Source: Planctomycetota bacterium
GTDB lineage: Bacteria; Planctomycetota; SBBH01; JAHFOU01
Direction: 5' to 3'
Length of the DNA: 11,884 bases
Assembly (NCBI GenBank): GCA_023261525.1
Contig: JAHFOU010000037.1
Coordinates: 1 to 11,884, forward strand
Under the pieces are notes generated by a model that did not search any database, was not told the origin of the DNA, and worked only from the letters and a program-made list of their open reading frames with translations. The first letter of the stretch is position 1. Each line of letters starts with the position of its first letter. This document shows positions 1-8,618 of the stretch, in pieces. Position numbers and translations under genes: made by a program.

Positions 1-965
1 CTGGATGCCCTGGCCGGCCAGTCGTAGCCTGGCCCCCGGCTGGGTGCCGGGCGGGATGCGGACCTTGGCCATCCCGTGCAGGGTCTGGACCTGGACCTCG
101 GTGCCCAGGACGGCGTCCTGGAAGGGGAGCTCCACCGTGGAGGTCAGGTCCCGGCCCTCGCGCTCGAAACGGCCCTCCTCGACCGTTAGCTCCAGGAGGA
201 GGTCGCCGGGAGGACCTCCGCCGGGGCCCGGAGCCCCCTCGCCGGAAAGGCGGAGCTTGGTCCCGGTCGCGGAGCCCGCCGGGACCTTGACCTCCAGGGT
301 GCGCTGGACCGGACGCGTGCCCTCCCCGCCGCAAGCCGGGCAGGGGGGGGAGGGTTCCACGCCCTGGCCCCCGCAGGCCGGGCAGGGGCGGCTGAAGGCG
401 AATCCGCCCTGCTTGCGCGAGGACATCCCCGAGCCCCGGCACTCGCGGCAGGTCTTGCCCCCGCCCTTGGCCCCCGTCCCTTTGCAGTCCCGGCAGGCCT
501 CTTCCATGGGGAGGGTGACGGTGATGCGTCCGCCCTTGGCGGCGGTCTCGAAAGGGACGCGGACCGAGGCCAGGGCGTCCTCGCCCCGAGAGGTACGGGA
601 ACGGGCGCTGGCCCGGCGCCCCATGGCGCCCATGTCGAAGAACTGGCTGAAGACGTCGCCGAAGTCGCCCGGATCGAAGCCGGGACCGGCCCCGCCCGCC
701 TGCTGCTGGCGGCGGAGGAACTCCGAGGGGTCCCCGGAGAAGCCGCTCCTGCGCATCTGGTCATACTGGCTCCGCTTGGCCGGGTCGGAGAGGACCTCAT
801 GGGCCTCGTTGACCTCCTTGAAGCGCTGCTCCTTGGCCTTGTCGCCTCCCGCGCGGTCGGGATGGAGGTCCTTGGCCAGGCGGCGGTAGGCCTTCTTGAT
901 CTCCTCGGGCGTGGCGGTCTCTGCCAGCCCAAGGAGCTTGTAGTAGTCCTTGTCGAAGCGGGGCA

Positions 966-966
<1 letters not shown>
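1..966 (-). CDS. dnaJ: Chaperone protein DnaJ (Hsp40, type I), 3' end cut off by window edge
   Basis: Co-chaperone that delivers unfolded substrates to DnaK and stimulates its ATPase in the cytoplasm. 322 residues are visible; family members are usually about 370-380, so roughly 50 C-terminal residues lie beyond the left edge. Seen: J domain at about residues 4-70 with the HPD motif at 35-37; a short linker (about 72-125) only modestly rich in Gly and Phe; a zinc region with four CxxCxGxG motifs starting at Cys158, 173, 195 and 209, all eight cysteines present; then the start of the substrate-binding beta domains. Four zinc motifs plus a J domain define type I DnaJ and exclude CbpA. The GTG start is chosen because it gives the J domain its normal N-terminus (PRFDKDYYKLLG) and shares its first G with the dnaK stop (TAGTG), implying translational coupling. 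A run of eight C lies between the third and fourth zinc motifs. Identity is secure. Confidence 0.96.
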
Positions 967-2888
<1,922 letters not shown>

Positions 2889-2895
2889 GACAGAG

Positions 2896-2902
2896 CCTCC
2901 TT
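2896..2902 (-). promoter_or_regulatory. Ribosome binding site of dnaK
   Basis: On the minus strand AAGGAGG lies 7 bases before the ATG at 2888. This near-perfect Shine-Dalgarno match fixes the dnaK start and rules out the longer upstream extension of the same frame. Confidence 0.9.
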
Positions 2903-2927
2903 CAAAAGAACCTAACCTTGAACAGTC

Positions 2928-2940
2928 TAGGATAATCCTA
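2928..2940. promoter_or_regulatory. Palindrome over the proposed dnaK -10 box
   Basis: TAGGAT and ATCCTA form a perfect 6-base inverted repeat around one central base (2934). The palindrome overlaps the proposed dnaK -10 hexamer, a position suited to an operator. No second copy was noticed in the window, so the role is open. Confidence 0.3.
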
Positions 2941-2957
2941 TTGGAAGGGGAGTGCAA
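2929..2957 (-). promoter_or_regulatory. Putative sigma70-type promoter of dnaK-dnaJ
   Basis: On the minus strand TTGCAC (2957-2952) and TATCCT (2934-2929) are separated by 17 bases. They match the -35 and -10 consensus at four of six positions each. Initiation near 2922 would leave a leader of about 34 bases containing the AAGGAGG site. The -35 lies inside TTTGCACTC (2958-2950), which matches eight of nine bases of the CIRCE left half-site TTAGCACTC; the right half-site is absent. Assignment is by eye and unproven. Confidence 0.4.
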
Positions 2958-3130
2958 ACCGGATGCCGGAGGCCTTGGGAGGACGAACGCGCAATCGAAT
3001 GAATACCAAGGAGTTGCGCCATCCCCCTCCACTCGGGAACCCCCTGTCTTGGGGGAGAGGCGGGGAAAACTACCTGTCGGAGGGGAAAGATTCGGAGAAT
3101 CTCGGCGACGCCCCGAACCTTGCGGCGTCT

Positions 3131-3136
3131 TACAAT
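3131..3136 (+). promoter_or_regulatory. Putative -10 hexamer of the rightward gene block, close to the ATG
   Basis: TACAAT (five of six to TATAAT) ends 10 bases before the ATG at 3147. Initiation would fall within a few bases of the start codon, giving a leaderless or nearly leaderless transcript, and indeed no Shine-Dalgarno precedes that ATG. No good -35 is visible at 16-18 bases upstream. The rest of the divergent intergenic region (2889-3146) shows only a weak 5-bp G/C hairpin (3040-3044 with 3051-3055) and no credible gene. Confidence 0.35.
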
Positions 3137-3146
3137 TGCCCCTGAG

Positions 3147-4487
3147 ATGAAGAACCTGGCCCTTTTCCTCCTTCTCCTTCTGCCCGCTCTCCCGGTCCGT
3201 GGAGAGGGGGACCCGCTCCAGGAGGCCGAGGCCTTGGCGACCCAGGGCAAGTCGGAGTTCGAGAAGGCCCACGAGATGAAGCCCTCGGCGGAGCGCAACG
3301 CCGTCCTCTGCGAGGCCCGCGCGGCCCTGAAGCATGGCATTGCCAAGTACCAGCTCCTCCAGTCCCTGATGCCGGACAGGGCCAAGGAGTTCGCGGCCGC
3401 GGCCACCGACCTCCAGGGCATGATCTTCTGGTGCAACAAGAGCATGGCCATCATCACGCCCCCGGCCCCGCCTTCCCCGGAGCCCGTTCCCCCTCCTCCG
3501 ACGACACCGTCACCTCCTCCGCAGGCGGAGTCCCCCGTGCCGCCCCCGTCCGCACTGCCGCCTTCCGAGACGCCTCGCGCGCTTGACCTGAAGCAGGCCG
3601 CCGTCCTCTTCGGCTCCCTGAAGGACCTGTACGGGAAGATGGAGGAGGCCCAGGACAGCGCGGCCCACCGCCGCGAGAGCGTGAAGGACATCTACGCCAC
3701 CCTGGAATCCATGCGCGCCAACTGGGAGAAGGTCGGCGCGGGGGCCAGCTGGGGCCAGACCAAGGACTTCGAGGCCTTCCACGACGGCATCCTGGAGAAC
3801 GCCCGCAAGCAGGAGAAGAGGGCCCTGGAGGCCATGCGCTCCGCCCAGAAGATGGAGTCCCAGGCCCGGGCCTCCCGCGCCCAGCTCGAGTACTGGGGCC
3901 CACCCGGCCTCCAGGCCCTGGCGGACTGGGCCAAGGGAAGGGAGGACCTCCCGGAGGGCCTGATGGGCTATCTGAACCAGCAGTTGGCCTCGCCCCGGTT
4001 CACGTTCACTCCGCTGCCGCCGTCCTCATCCCTGCCCACGGAGGCGGGGCTGGGGCCCAAGGCGGCAGAGGTCCGCACCCTCCTGGACACCCTGGCGCGC
4101 CAGGATGCCCGGGACGAGACCCTGGCCTCCGCCCTGGCGGAGGGCGAGGCGGAGACGGAGCACCTGCAGGGGGAGATCCGGGACCTGGATGCCCACTGGG
4201 CCTGGCGGACCAAGAGCTTCAAGTGGACCATGGACCATCTGAAGCTCAAGGAACAGCGCAAACGGGCGGCCCAGGAGGGGATCGCCAGGCTTCAGGCCGC
4301 GGGCCAGAAGGCTCAAAAGGAGCGCGAGGCCCTGGCTCCCCAGATCGCCGACCTCCTGGCCCGCCTGGAGGCCCTGCCGGCCGACCGCGCCCGGGTGGTG
4401 GAGGCCTGGCGCCTCAAACAGCAGGCCCTTCCCCTGAGGACGGGGGAGGCCGTGGAGGCCTGGACCCGCAAGGCCCTCGGACTGTAG
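3147..4487 (+). CDS. Exported coiled-coil protein with proline-rich linker, function unknown
   Basis: 446 residues. No known family recognised. Seen: a Sec-type signal peptide (Lys2, then a Leu-rich core at about 4-16), so the protein is probably periplasmic or surface-exposed. An N-terminal helical segment (about 22-103) contains the only two cysteines, Cys55 and Cys96, which could form a disulfide outside the cytoplasm. A linker at about 104-143 is dominated by Pro with Ser, Thr and Glu. From about 146 to the end the sequence is rich in Ala, Glu, Lys, Arg and Leu and looks like long alpha-helical coiled coil (clearest at about 210-248 and 310-425), with a short Pro/Ser break near 283-298. 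The ATG at 3147 is chosen because the signal peptide starts there; a TTG nine codons upstream would add an unlikely charged extension. First of five tightly spaced genes; the next start is 10 bases after its stop. A role as an envelope scaffold or adaptor is inference. Confidence 0.85.
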   Translation: MKNLALFLLLLLPALPVRGEGDPLQEAEALATQGKSEFEKAHEMKPSAERNAVLCEARAALKHGIAKYQLLQSLMPDRAKEFAAAATDLQGMIFWCNKSMAIITPPAPPSPEPVPPPPTTPSPPPQAESPVPPPSALPPSETPRALDLKQAAVLFGSLKDLYGKMEEAQDSAAHRRESVKDIYATLESMRANWEKVGAGASWGQTKDFEAFHDGILENARKQEKRALEAMRSAQKMESQARASRAQLEYWGPPGLQALADWAKGREDLPEGLMGYLNQQLASPRFTFTPLPPSSSLPTEAGLGPKAAEVRTLLDTLARQDARDETLASALAEGEAETEHLQGEIRDLDAHWAWRTKSFKWTMDHLKLKEQRKRAAQEGIARLQAAGQKAQKEREALAPQIADLLARLEALPADRARVVEAWRLKQQALPLRTGEAVEAWTRKALGL

Positions 4488-4497
4488 CATAGGCCGC

Positions 4498-5088
4498 ATG
4501 CACGTGACCCTGGACGGCCGGCCCGCCGCCTTCGGCTGGTCGGGATGCGCCACCCTGGGCGACCTGGCCCGCCGGGCCGAGGAGGTCTGCGCCTCCGAGG
4601 GACGCGTCCTCACCGCCCTGAGCGCCGATGCCCAGGCCCTGGACCTGGCCGAGCGCGCGGCCTGGTCCGGACGCCCCCTGGCCGGGCTTGGCGAGCTGGC
4701 CTTGTCCACCACGCCCCTGATCCAGCTCCTGGCCGAGACCCTGGACGAGATGAAGGCCCACTTCCCGGCCCTGCGCCAGGAGCTCCAGGCCGTCGCGGAG
4801 GGCCTTCGCGCCGGACGCGAGGCCCAGGCCCTGGCCTCCCTCGGCAAGGTGGTGGGTCTTTGGGAGGCCTGCCTGTCCGTCGCCTCGGACGCGGGGACCG
4901 CCCTGGGCCGCGCCGGGGACCATGCCGATCTCCTGGAGTCTCTGCGCGCCGCCATCCTGCCTTTGGACGAGGCCCTGCGCCGCCGCGACCTGGTCCTGGT
5001 GGCCGACCTCTGCGCCTACGAGCTTCCGCCCCTGGTGGACCGCTGGGAGGAGCTCGTTTCGGCCCTGCGGACGGCTGCGGGAAAATAG
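4498..5088 (+). CDS. Small protein with beta-grasp-like start and helical remainder, function unknown
   Basis: 196 residues, no signal peptide or membrane segment, so probably cytoplasmic. Not recognised as a named family. Residues 1-50 have a strand-turn-strand-helix-strand look (MHVTLDGRPAAF, then a helix, then GRVLTALSAD), reminiscent of ubiquitin-like beta-grasp folds. Residues 70-196 look like a helical bundle and end with a conserved-looking stretch (RRDLVLVADLCAYELPPLVD). Similar beta-grasp plus helix proteins occur beside flagellar and MAF genes in other bacteria as far as I recall, which would suit this location, but I cannot verify it here. There is no Shine-Dalgarno before the ATG. 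The gene begins 10 bases after the previous stop, and its TAG is followed immediately by the ATG of the lipoprotein gene, so translational coupling is likely. Third-position G/C is very high, as expected of real coding sequence here. Confidence 0.82.
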   Translation: MHVTLDGRPAAFGWSGCATLGDLARRAEEVCASEGRVLTALSADAQALDLAERAAWSGRPLAGLGELALSTTPLIQLLAETLDEMKAHFPALRQELQAVAEGLRAGREAQALASLGKVVGLWEACLSVASDAGTALGRAGDHADLLESLRAAILPLDEALRRRDLVLVADLCAYELPPLVDRWEELVSALRTAAGK

Positions 5089-6663
5089 ATGAGGACATCC
5101 CTGCCGTGGGTCTCCCTGGGCCTGGCGCTTGCCGCTTTCGGGTGCGCGCCCGCTCCTCCTCAGGCCGAGCCCTACTTCCGGCACGGCATGTCGACCGAGG
5201 CCCTGAAGGCCCTGAAGGGGAAGCCGGACGCCTACCAGGCCCAGCCTTTCAAGGACGCCATCACCGACCAGGCCACGGGCAAGGTGGTCCGCTGGGTGAC
5301 CTACAACCTGGAGATGCTGGAGTACCACGAGGACGCCGGCGCCGGCCTGAAGCGCGTGAAGACCTATTCCTTCATGAATGATGCGCTCCAGTCGGCCTCG
5401 GAGACCTCGACGGTGGCATGGGGGAGTCCGAAGAATGCCGCCCAGCGGGAGGCTTACCTCCGCAGCCATCCCCTGTTCCAGGCCCAGAAGGAATCGGAAC
5501 GGAAGGCGATGCTCGCCGGGAAGGCCGGCATCGGGATGCCGGTGGAGGCCCTGCTCCTGGCCAAGGGAGGTCCGCTGTTCGTCCTGCCGGAGAGGAAGCC
5601 CTCCGTCGAGCTCCATGGGGACTCCTTCGTGGAAAACCCCGCCCTGGCCGAGGATCCGCCCCGGGAATGGTTCTATGGGGAAGGCGGGGGGATCCTCAAG
5701 GCCACGATCCGGGGGGGCGCCATCACGGAGCTGAAGACCGCGTCCTCCGACGAGGTTGCCCTTGTCGAGCAGCACCTCCGGAAACAGGAGACGGCGCCGG
5801 AACCGCCCCCGGAGACCCCTGAACAGAAGGAGGCCCTGCTCAAGGGCTTCGTCTGGGTGGGCATGACGAGGGAGCAGTTGCTTGAGGCCCGCGGGCTGCC
5901 GGGCGAACGCAGGGAGTTCGAGCTGGAGGAGCCGGGCATCCGCCGCCGCGTCTCCAAATTCCACTACGACCAGGGCATGAAGGTTCCCGCGGAGATCGAA
6001 CTGGTCGACGACCGCCTGCGCACGACCTCGGAGATCTTCGATCCCGCGTGGCACGACGAGGCCCATCGGGAAGGGCGGCAGGCCTATGTGAGGAACCACC
6101 CGGCCTTCTCGAAGCTCCCCGCCGAACGCCAGGAGGACATCGTCCAGGGCAGGATCTTCCTGGGGATGGACCGTGACGCCCTGTTCACGGCCTGCGGGAA
6201 GCCGGCGACCCGCCAAATCTTCTGGCACTCCAGGAAACGGAAGGAGGGGGAGGTCTATCCCGACGAGAAGCTGACCTACCGGAAGCCGGACGGCGCACGC
6301 TACAAGGTGTACACGGATGACCTGAAGGTCAGCCTCGTGAGCGAGAAGCCGGAAACCGATTACAAGCCTCCGACGCCGCCCCAGCAGGGGGCCCTGGCCC
6401 GCACGGGCTTCCTCGGCATCTCCGGCCAGGATGCTGCGGCGGGGGGGATGGAGATCGCCAGCGTCGTCCAGTACAGCCCGGCGGAGAAGGCGGGCCTCGC
6501 CGCCGGGGACCGCATCGTCCGTGTGGCGGGGAAGGAGATCGCCTCGCGCGAGGCCTTCACGACGGCCATGGCCGGCACCAAGCCGGGGGACTCCCTGGAA
6601 TTCGAGATCCTCAGGGCTGGCGAGAAGAAGACCCTCACCATCGTCCTGGGGGAGAGGCCCTGA
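5089..6663 (+). CDS. Predicted lipoprotein with four BamE/SmpA-like modules and a C-terminal PDZ domain
   Basis: 524 residues. A signal sequence ends at the probable lipobox AAFGC (Cys19), so the protein should be lipid-anchored in the envelope; Ala at -3 is less common than Leu. Four segments carry a GM-x4-5-L-x4-5-G-x-P pattern like that of BamE/SmpA (OmlA) lipoproteins: about 33-46, 149-162, 258-271 and 359-372. The second and fourth are preceded by matching motifs YLRSHPLF (123-130) and YVRNHPAF (333-340), so the protein seems built from a duplicated two-module unit. A Pro/Glu-rich linker (234-244) separates the halves and another (421-433) precedes a PDZ domain (about 438-522) with GFLGISG, the SPAEKAGLAAGDRIVRVAG core and a final strand. 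PDZ domains bind C-terminal or extended peptides. No protease triad is present. It starts directly after the previous stop. An envelope assembly or quality-control role is inference. Confidence 0.88.
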   Translation: MRTSLPWVSLGLALAAFGCAPAPPQAEPYFRHGMSTEALKALKGKPDAYQAQPFKDAITDQATGKVVRWVTYNLEMLEYHEDAGAGLKRVKTYSFMNDALQSASETSTVAWGSPKNAAQREAYLRSHPLFQAQKESERKAMLAGKAGIGMPVEALLLAKGGPLFVLPERKPSVELHGDSFVENPALAEDPPREWFYGEGGGILKATIRGGAITELKTASSDEVALVEQHLRKQETAPEPPPETPEQKEALLKGFVWVGMTREQLLEARGLPGERREFELEEPGIRRRVSKFHYDQGMKVPAEIELVDDRLRTTSEIFDPAWHDEAHREGRQAYVRNHPAFSKLPAERQEDIVQGRIFLGMDRDALFTACGKPATRQIFWHSRKRKEGEVYPDEKLTYRKPDGARYKVYTDDLKVSLVSEKPETDYKPPTPPQQGALARTGFLGISGQDAAAGGMEIASVVQYSPAEKAGLAAGDRIVRVAGKEIASREAFTTAMAGTKPGDSLEFEILRAGEKKTLTIVLGERP

Positions 6664-6722
6664 CGCCACAGACGCCCTGGGAGGCCAACCGCGCCGCCCT
6701 CCTGCCGAGGGATCCGGATCTG

Positions 6723-8618
6723 GTGGCCCGCCTGGAGGCCGCCCTGCGCCCCAAGGGCCTGCAGATCTTCGACGCCCGCTCCGGGGACCCCGCGGCCAAG
6801 GTGCCGGATGCGAAGGGGAATCTGACTCTTCTTTGCAGCCAATATGACCCGAAGGATGAGGCCAAGGCTTTTGCCCGTGGGGTCGAGACCGAAGGCATGG
6901 AGTCCTTTGCCATCTTGGGGTTAGGCCTGGCCTATCATGTGGAAGCCCTCTTCGAAGCGGCCAGCCCCGAAGCCTTGCTCTTTATCTTCGAGCCCAATGT
7001 CGGATTGGCCAAGGCGGTTCTGGAGGCCAGGGACCTCTCCACTCTGCTCGCCAATCCCCGAATCCATCTGGTGGTTGGGGATCTCGCCGAGGTATTCGAT
7101 CGTCAGGATCCACACATCGTTCCCCTGTTCATGGGGTACCGCTTCGTGAAGCACGAAGTGAGCTTGCGCCTAGCCCCCCAAGCCTTCAGCGATATCCAGA
7201 AGGCCATCGTGGAACTTATGGAATACGGGGAAACCGCCCTCCTGACGGCCATGACCATCTCCTACCTGACCAAGCAGAACCTCTGCATGAACCTGCCGGA
7301 ATACGCCTTCTCGCCCGGGGTCTCCGCGCTCAAGGACAGCTGGAAGGGCCGACCCGCCGTGGTGATCGCCGCCGGGCCCTCGCTGGGCAAGCAGCTTCCT
7401 CTCCTTAAAGAGGTGAAAGGCCGGGCCGCCCTGATCTGCGTCGGCACGGCCCTCAAGCCCTGCCTGAAGGCCGGGGTCGTTCCCGACCTCGCCGCCACCC
7501 TGGACTACTCCAAGCTCTCCGCCAAGTACCTGGAAGGGATCGAGAACGCCGAGGTGCCCCTGGTGGTGGACCCCAAGGGCAACTGGCAGGCCATCGAGTC
7601 CTATCCGGGGCCCAAGTACTTCACCCAGAATCCCTTCCTGGATGCCCTGCTGGACCACCAGGCCGGCCGGGACCGGGGGAGCCTGGACACGGGCGGGACC
7701 GTGGCCAACCTCTGCTACTCCCTGGCCTCCCTGCTCGGGGCCGATCCCGTGATCTTCGTGGGGCTGGACCTGGCCTACACCCACCACACCACCCACCTGC
7801 CCGGCACGGCCATCCACGAGCAGTGGATGCCGGAGCTGAACCGCTTCTCCACCCTCCACCTCAAGGAATGGGAGCAGCTGGCCAGGATCCGCTCCCGCCT
7901 GCGCCCGGTCCCGGCCCAGGGCGGGGGGGACCTGCTCACCGACGAGCAGATGTTCACCTACCTCCAGAAGTTCCAGAAGGACTGGCGCAAGGCGCCCCAC
8001 CGGGTCATCGACGCCACGGAGGGGGGATCCCTCAAGGAGGGCGCGGAGGCCATGCCCCTGGCCGAGGCCCTGCGCCGATTCGCCTCCGCGGGAGGCACAC
8101 CCCTGCCCCACCCGGATCGTCCCGCCCCGGAGGCCCTGAGGCCCGGGCTGAGGAGTTCCCTGGATCGCCGCCTGAGCGAGATCACCACCGTCCTGGGCAT
8201 CTATGACGACACCCTCAAGCGCCTCAAGCGCATCGAGCGCCGCTTCGAGGACGTGGACTACCGCACCCGCCAGCTCAAGGGCATCGAGGAGGAGCGCAAG
8301 GCCATCGCCCGCTACCGCCTCATGAACGAGCTGGTGGCCGATCTCGCCCAGGGCGACGAGTTCGCCCGCCTGAAGCGGGACAAGGACATCGCGGCCCGGC
8401 AGATGAAGGGCGAGGAGAGGATGAGGGCCCAGCTCACCCGGGACCTGGACTACCTCGCGGGCCTGAGGCGCTCGGCCCAGGTGCTCCAGCACATGCTGGG
8501 CATCGCCCGCGAGCGCCTGGAAGCCTGGCCCGAAAAGTCTCCCTGGACGGACCCCGCGCCGGCCGAGGGGCAGGAGGATGCGCATGTCCTGGCAGTGCCG
8601 GGCGGCCCGACCCGCTGA
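6723..8618 (+). CDS. MAF/DUF115 (MptE-like) motility-accessory glycosyltransferase-type protein
   Basis: 631 residues from this GTG. The family (6-hydroxymethylpterin diphosphokinase MptE-like fold; motility associated factor) includes proteins that put nonulosonic acids such as pseudaminic acid on flagellin in the cytoplasm. Seen: an N-terminal Rossmann-like part with GLGLAYHVEALF (66-77) and LLFIFEPNVGLAK (85-97); the hallmark VVIAAGPSLGKQ (213-224) followed by ALKPCLKAGVVPDLAATLD; then TGGTVANLCYSLASLLGADP (323-342) and VGLDLAYTHHTTHLPGTA; and a charged, coiled-coil C-terminus (about 475-605). GTG 6723 is the first standard start, but the frame continues upstream to a CTG at 6660 that overlaps the previous TGA, with coding-like codons and a plausible MAF N-terminus; the true start may be there. 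The end overlaps the GNAT gene. Bases about 6820-7310 are clearly poorer in G+C than the rest. The sugar substrate and target cannot be read from sequence; no flagellin gene is in view. Confidence 0.9.
   Translation: MARLEAALRPKGLQIFDARSGDPAAKVPDAKGNLTLLCSQYDPKDEAKAFARGVETEGMESFAILGLGLAYHVEALFEAASPEALLFIFEPNVGLAKAVLEARDLSTLLANPRIHLVVGDLAEVFDRQDPHIVPLFMGYRFVKHEVSLRLAPQAFSDIQKAIVELMEYGETALLTAMTISYLTKQNLCMNLPEYAFSPGVSALKDSWKGRPAVVIAAGPSLGKQLPLLKEVKGRAALICVGTALKPCLKAGVVPDLAATLDYSKLSAKYLEGIENAEVPLVVDPKGNWQAIESYPGPKYFTQNPFLDALLDHQAGRDRGSLDTGGTVANLCYSLASLLGADPVIFVGLDLAYTHHTTHLPGTAIHEQWMPELNRFSTLHLKEWEQLARIRSRLRPVPAQGGGDLLTDEQMFTYLQKFQKDWRKAPHRVIDATEGGSLKEGAEAMPLAEALRRFASAGGTPLPHPDRPAPEALRPGLRSSLDRRLSEITTVLGIYDDTLKRLKRIERRFEDVDYRTRQLKGIEEERKAIARYRLMNELVADLAQGDEFARLKRDKDIAARQMKGEERMRAQLTRDLDYLAGLRRSAQVLQHMLGIARERLEAWPEKSPWTDPAPAEGQEDAHVLAVPGGPTR
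8572..8577 (+). promoter_or_regulatory. Ribosome binding site deciding the GNAT gene start
   Basis: AGGAGG is directly adjacent to an ATG at 8578 (spacer zero, not usable) but 6 bases before the in-frame ATG at 8584, which is the ideal distance. This favours 8584. The site lies inside the end of the MAF gene. Confidence 0.75.

Noticed and set aside
3040..3055. CCCCC/GGGGG hairpin in the intergenic region as a terminator
   Set aside because: Only 5 base pairs, no T-run on either strand, and it lies between two divergent starts where no transcript needs to end.
2963..3145. 60-codon plus-strand open frame in the divergent intergenic region
   Set aside because: No ribosome site, no coding-like composition and no recognisable motif; it covers the regulatory region.
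2889..3335. Upstream extension of the dnaK reading frame by 149 codons
   Set aside because: The family N-terminus and AAGGAGG site place the start at 2888; the extension crosses the promoter region and overlaps the divergent gene.
4414..6669. A 751-codon minus-strand open frame opposite the lipoprotein and neighbours
   Set aside because: Product is Gly/Leu/Arg/Gln-rich without domains, and the plus strand has a recognisable PDZ lipoprotein and consistent coding pattern.
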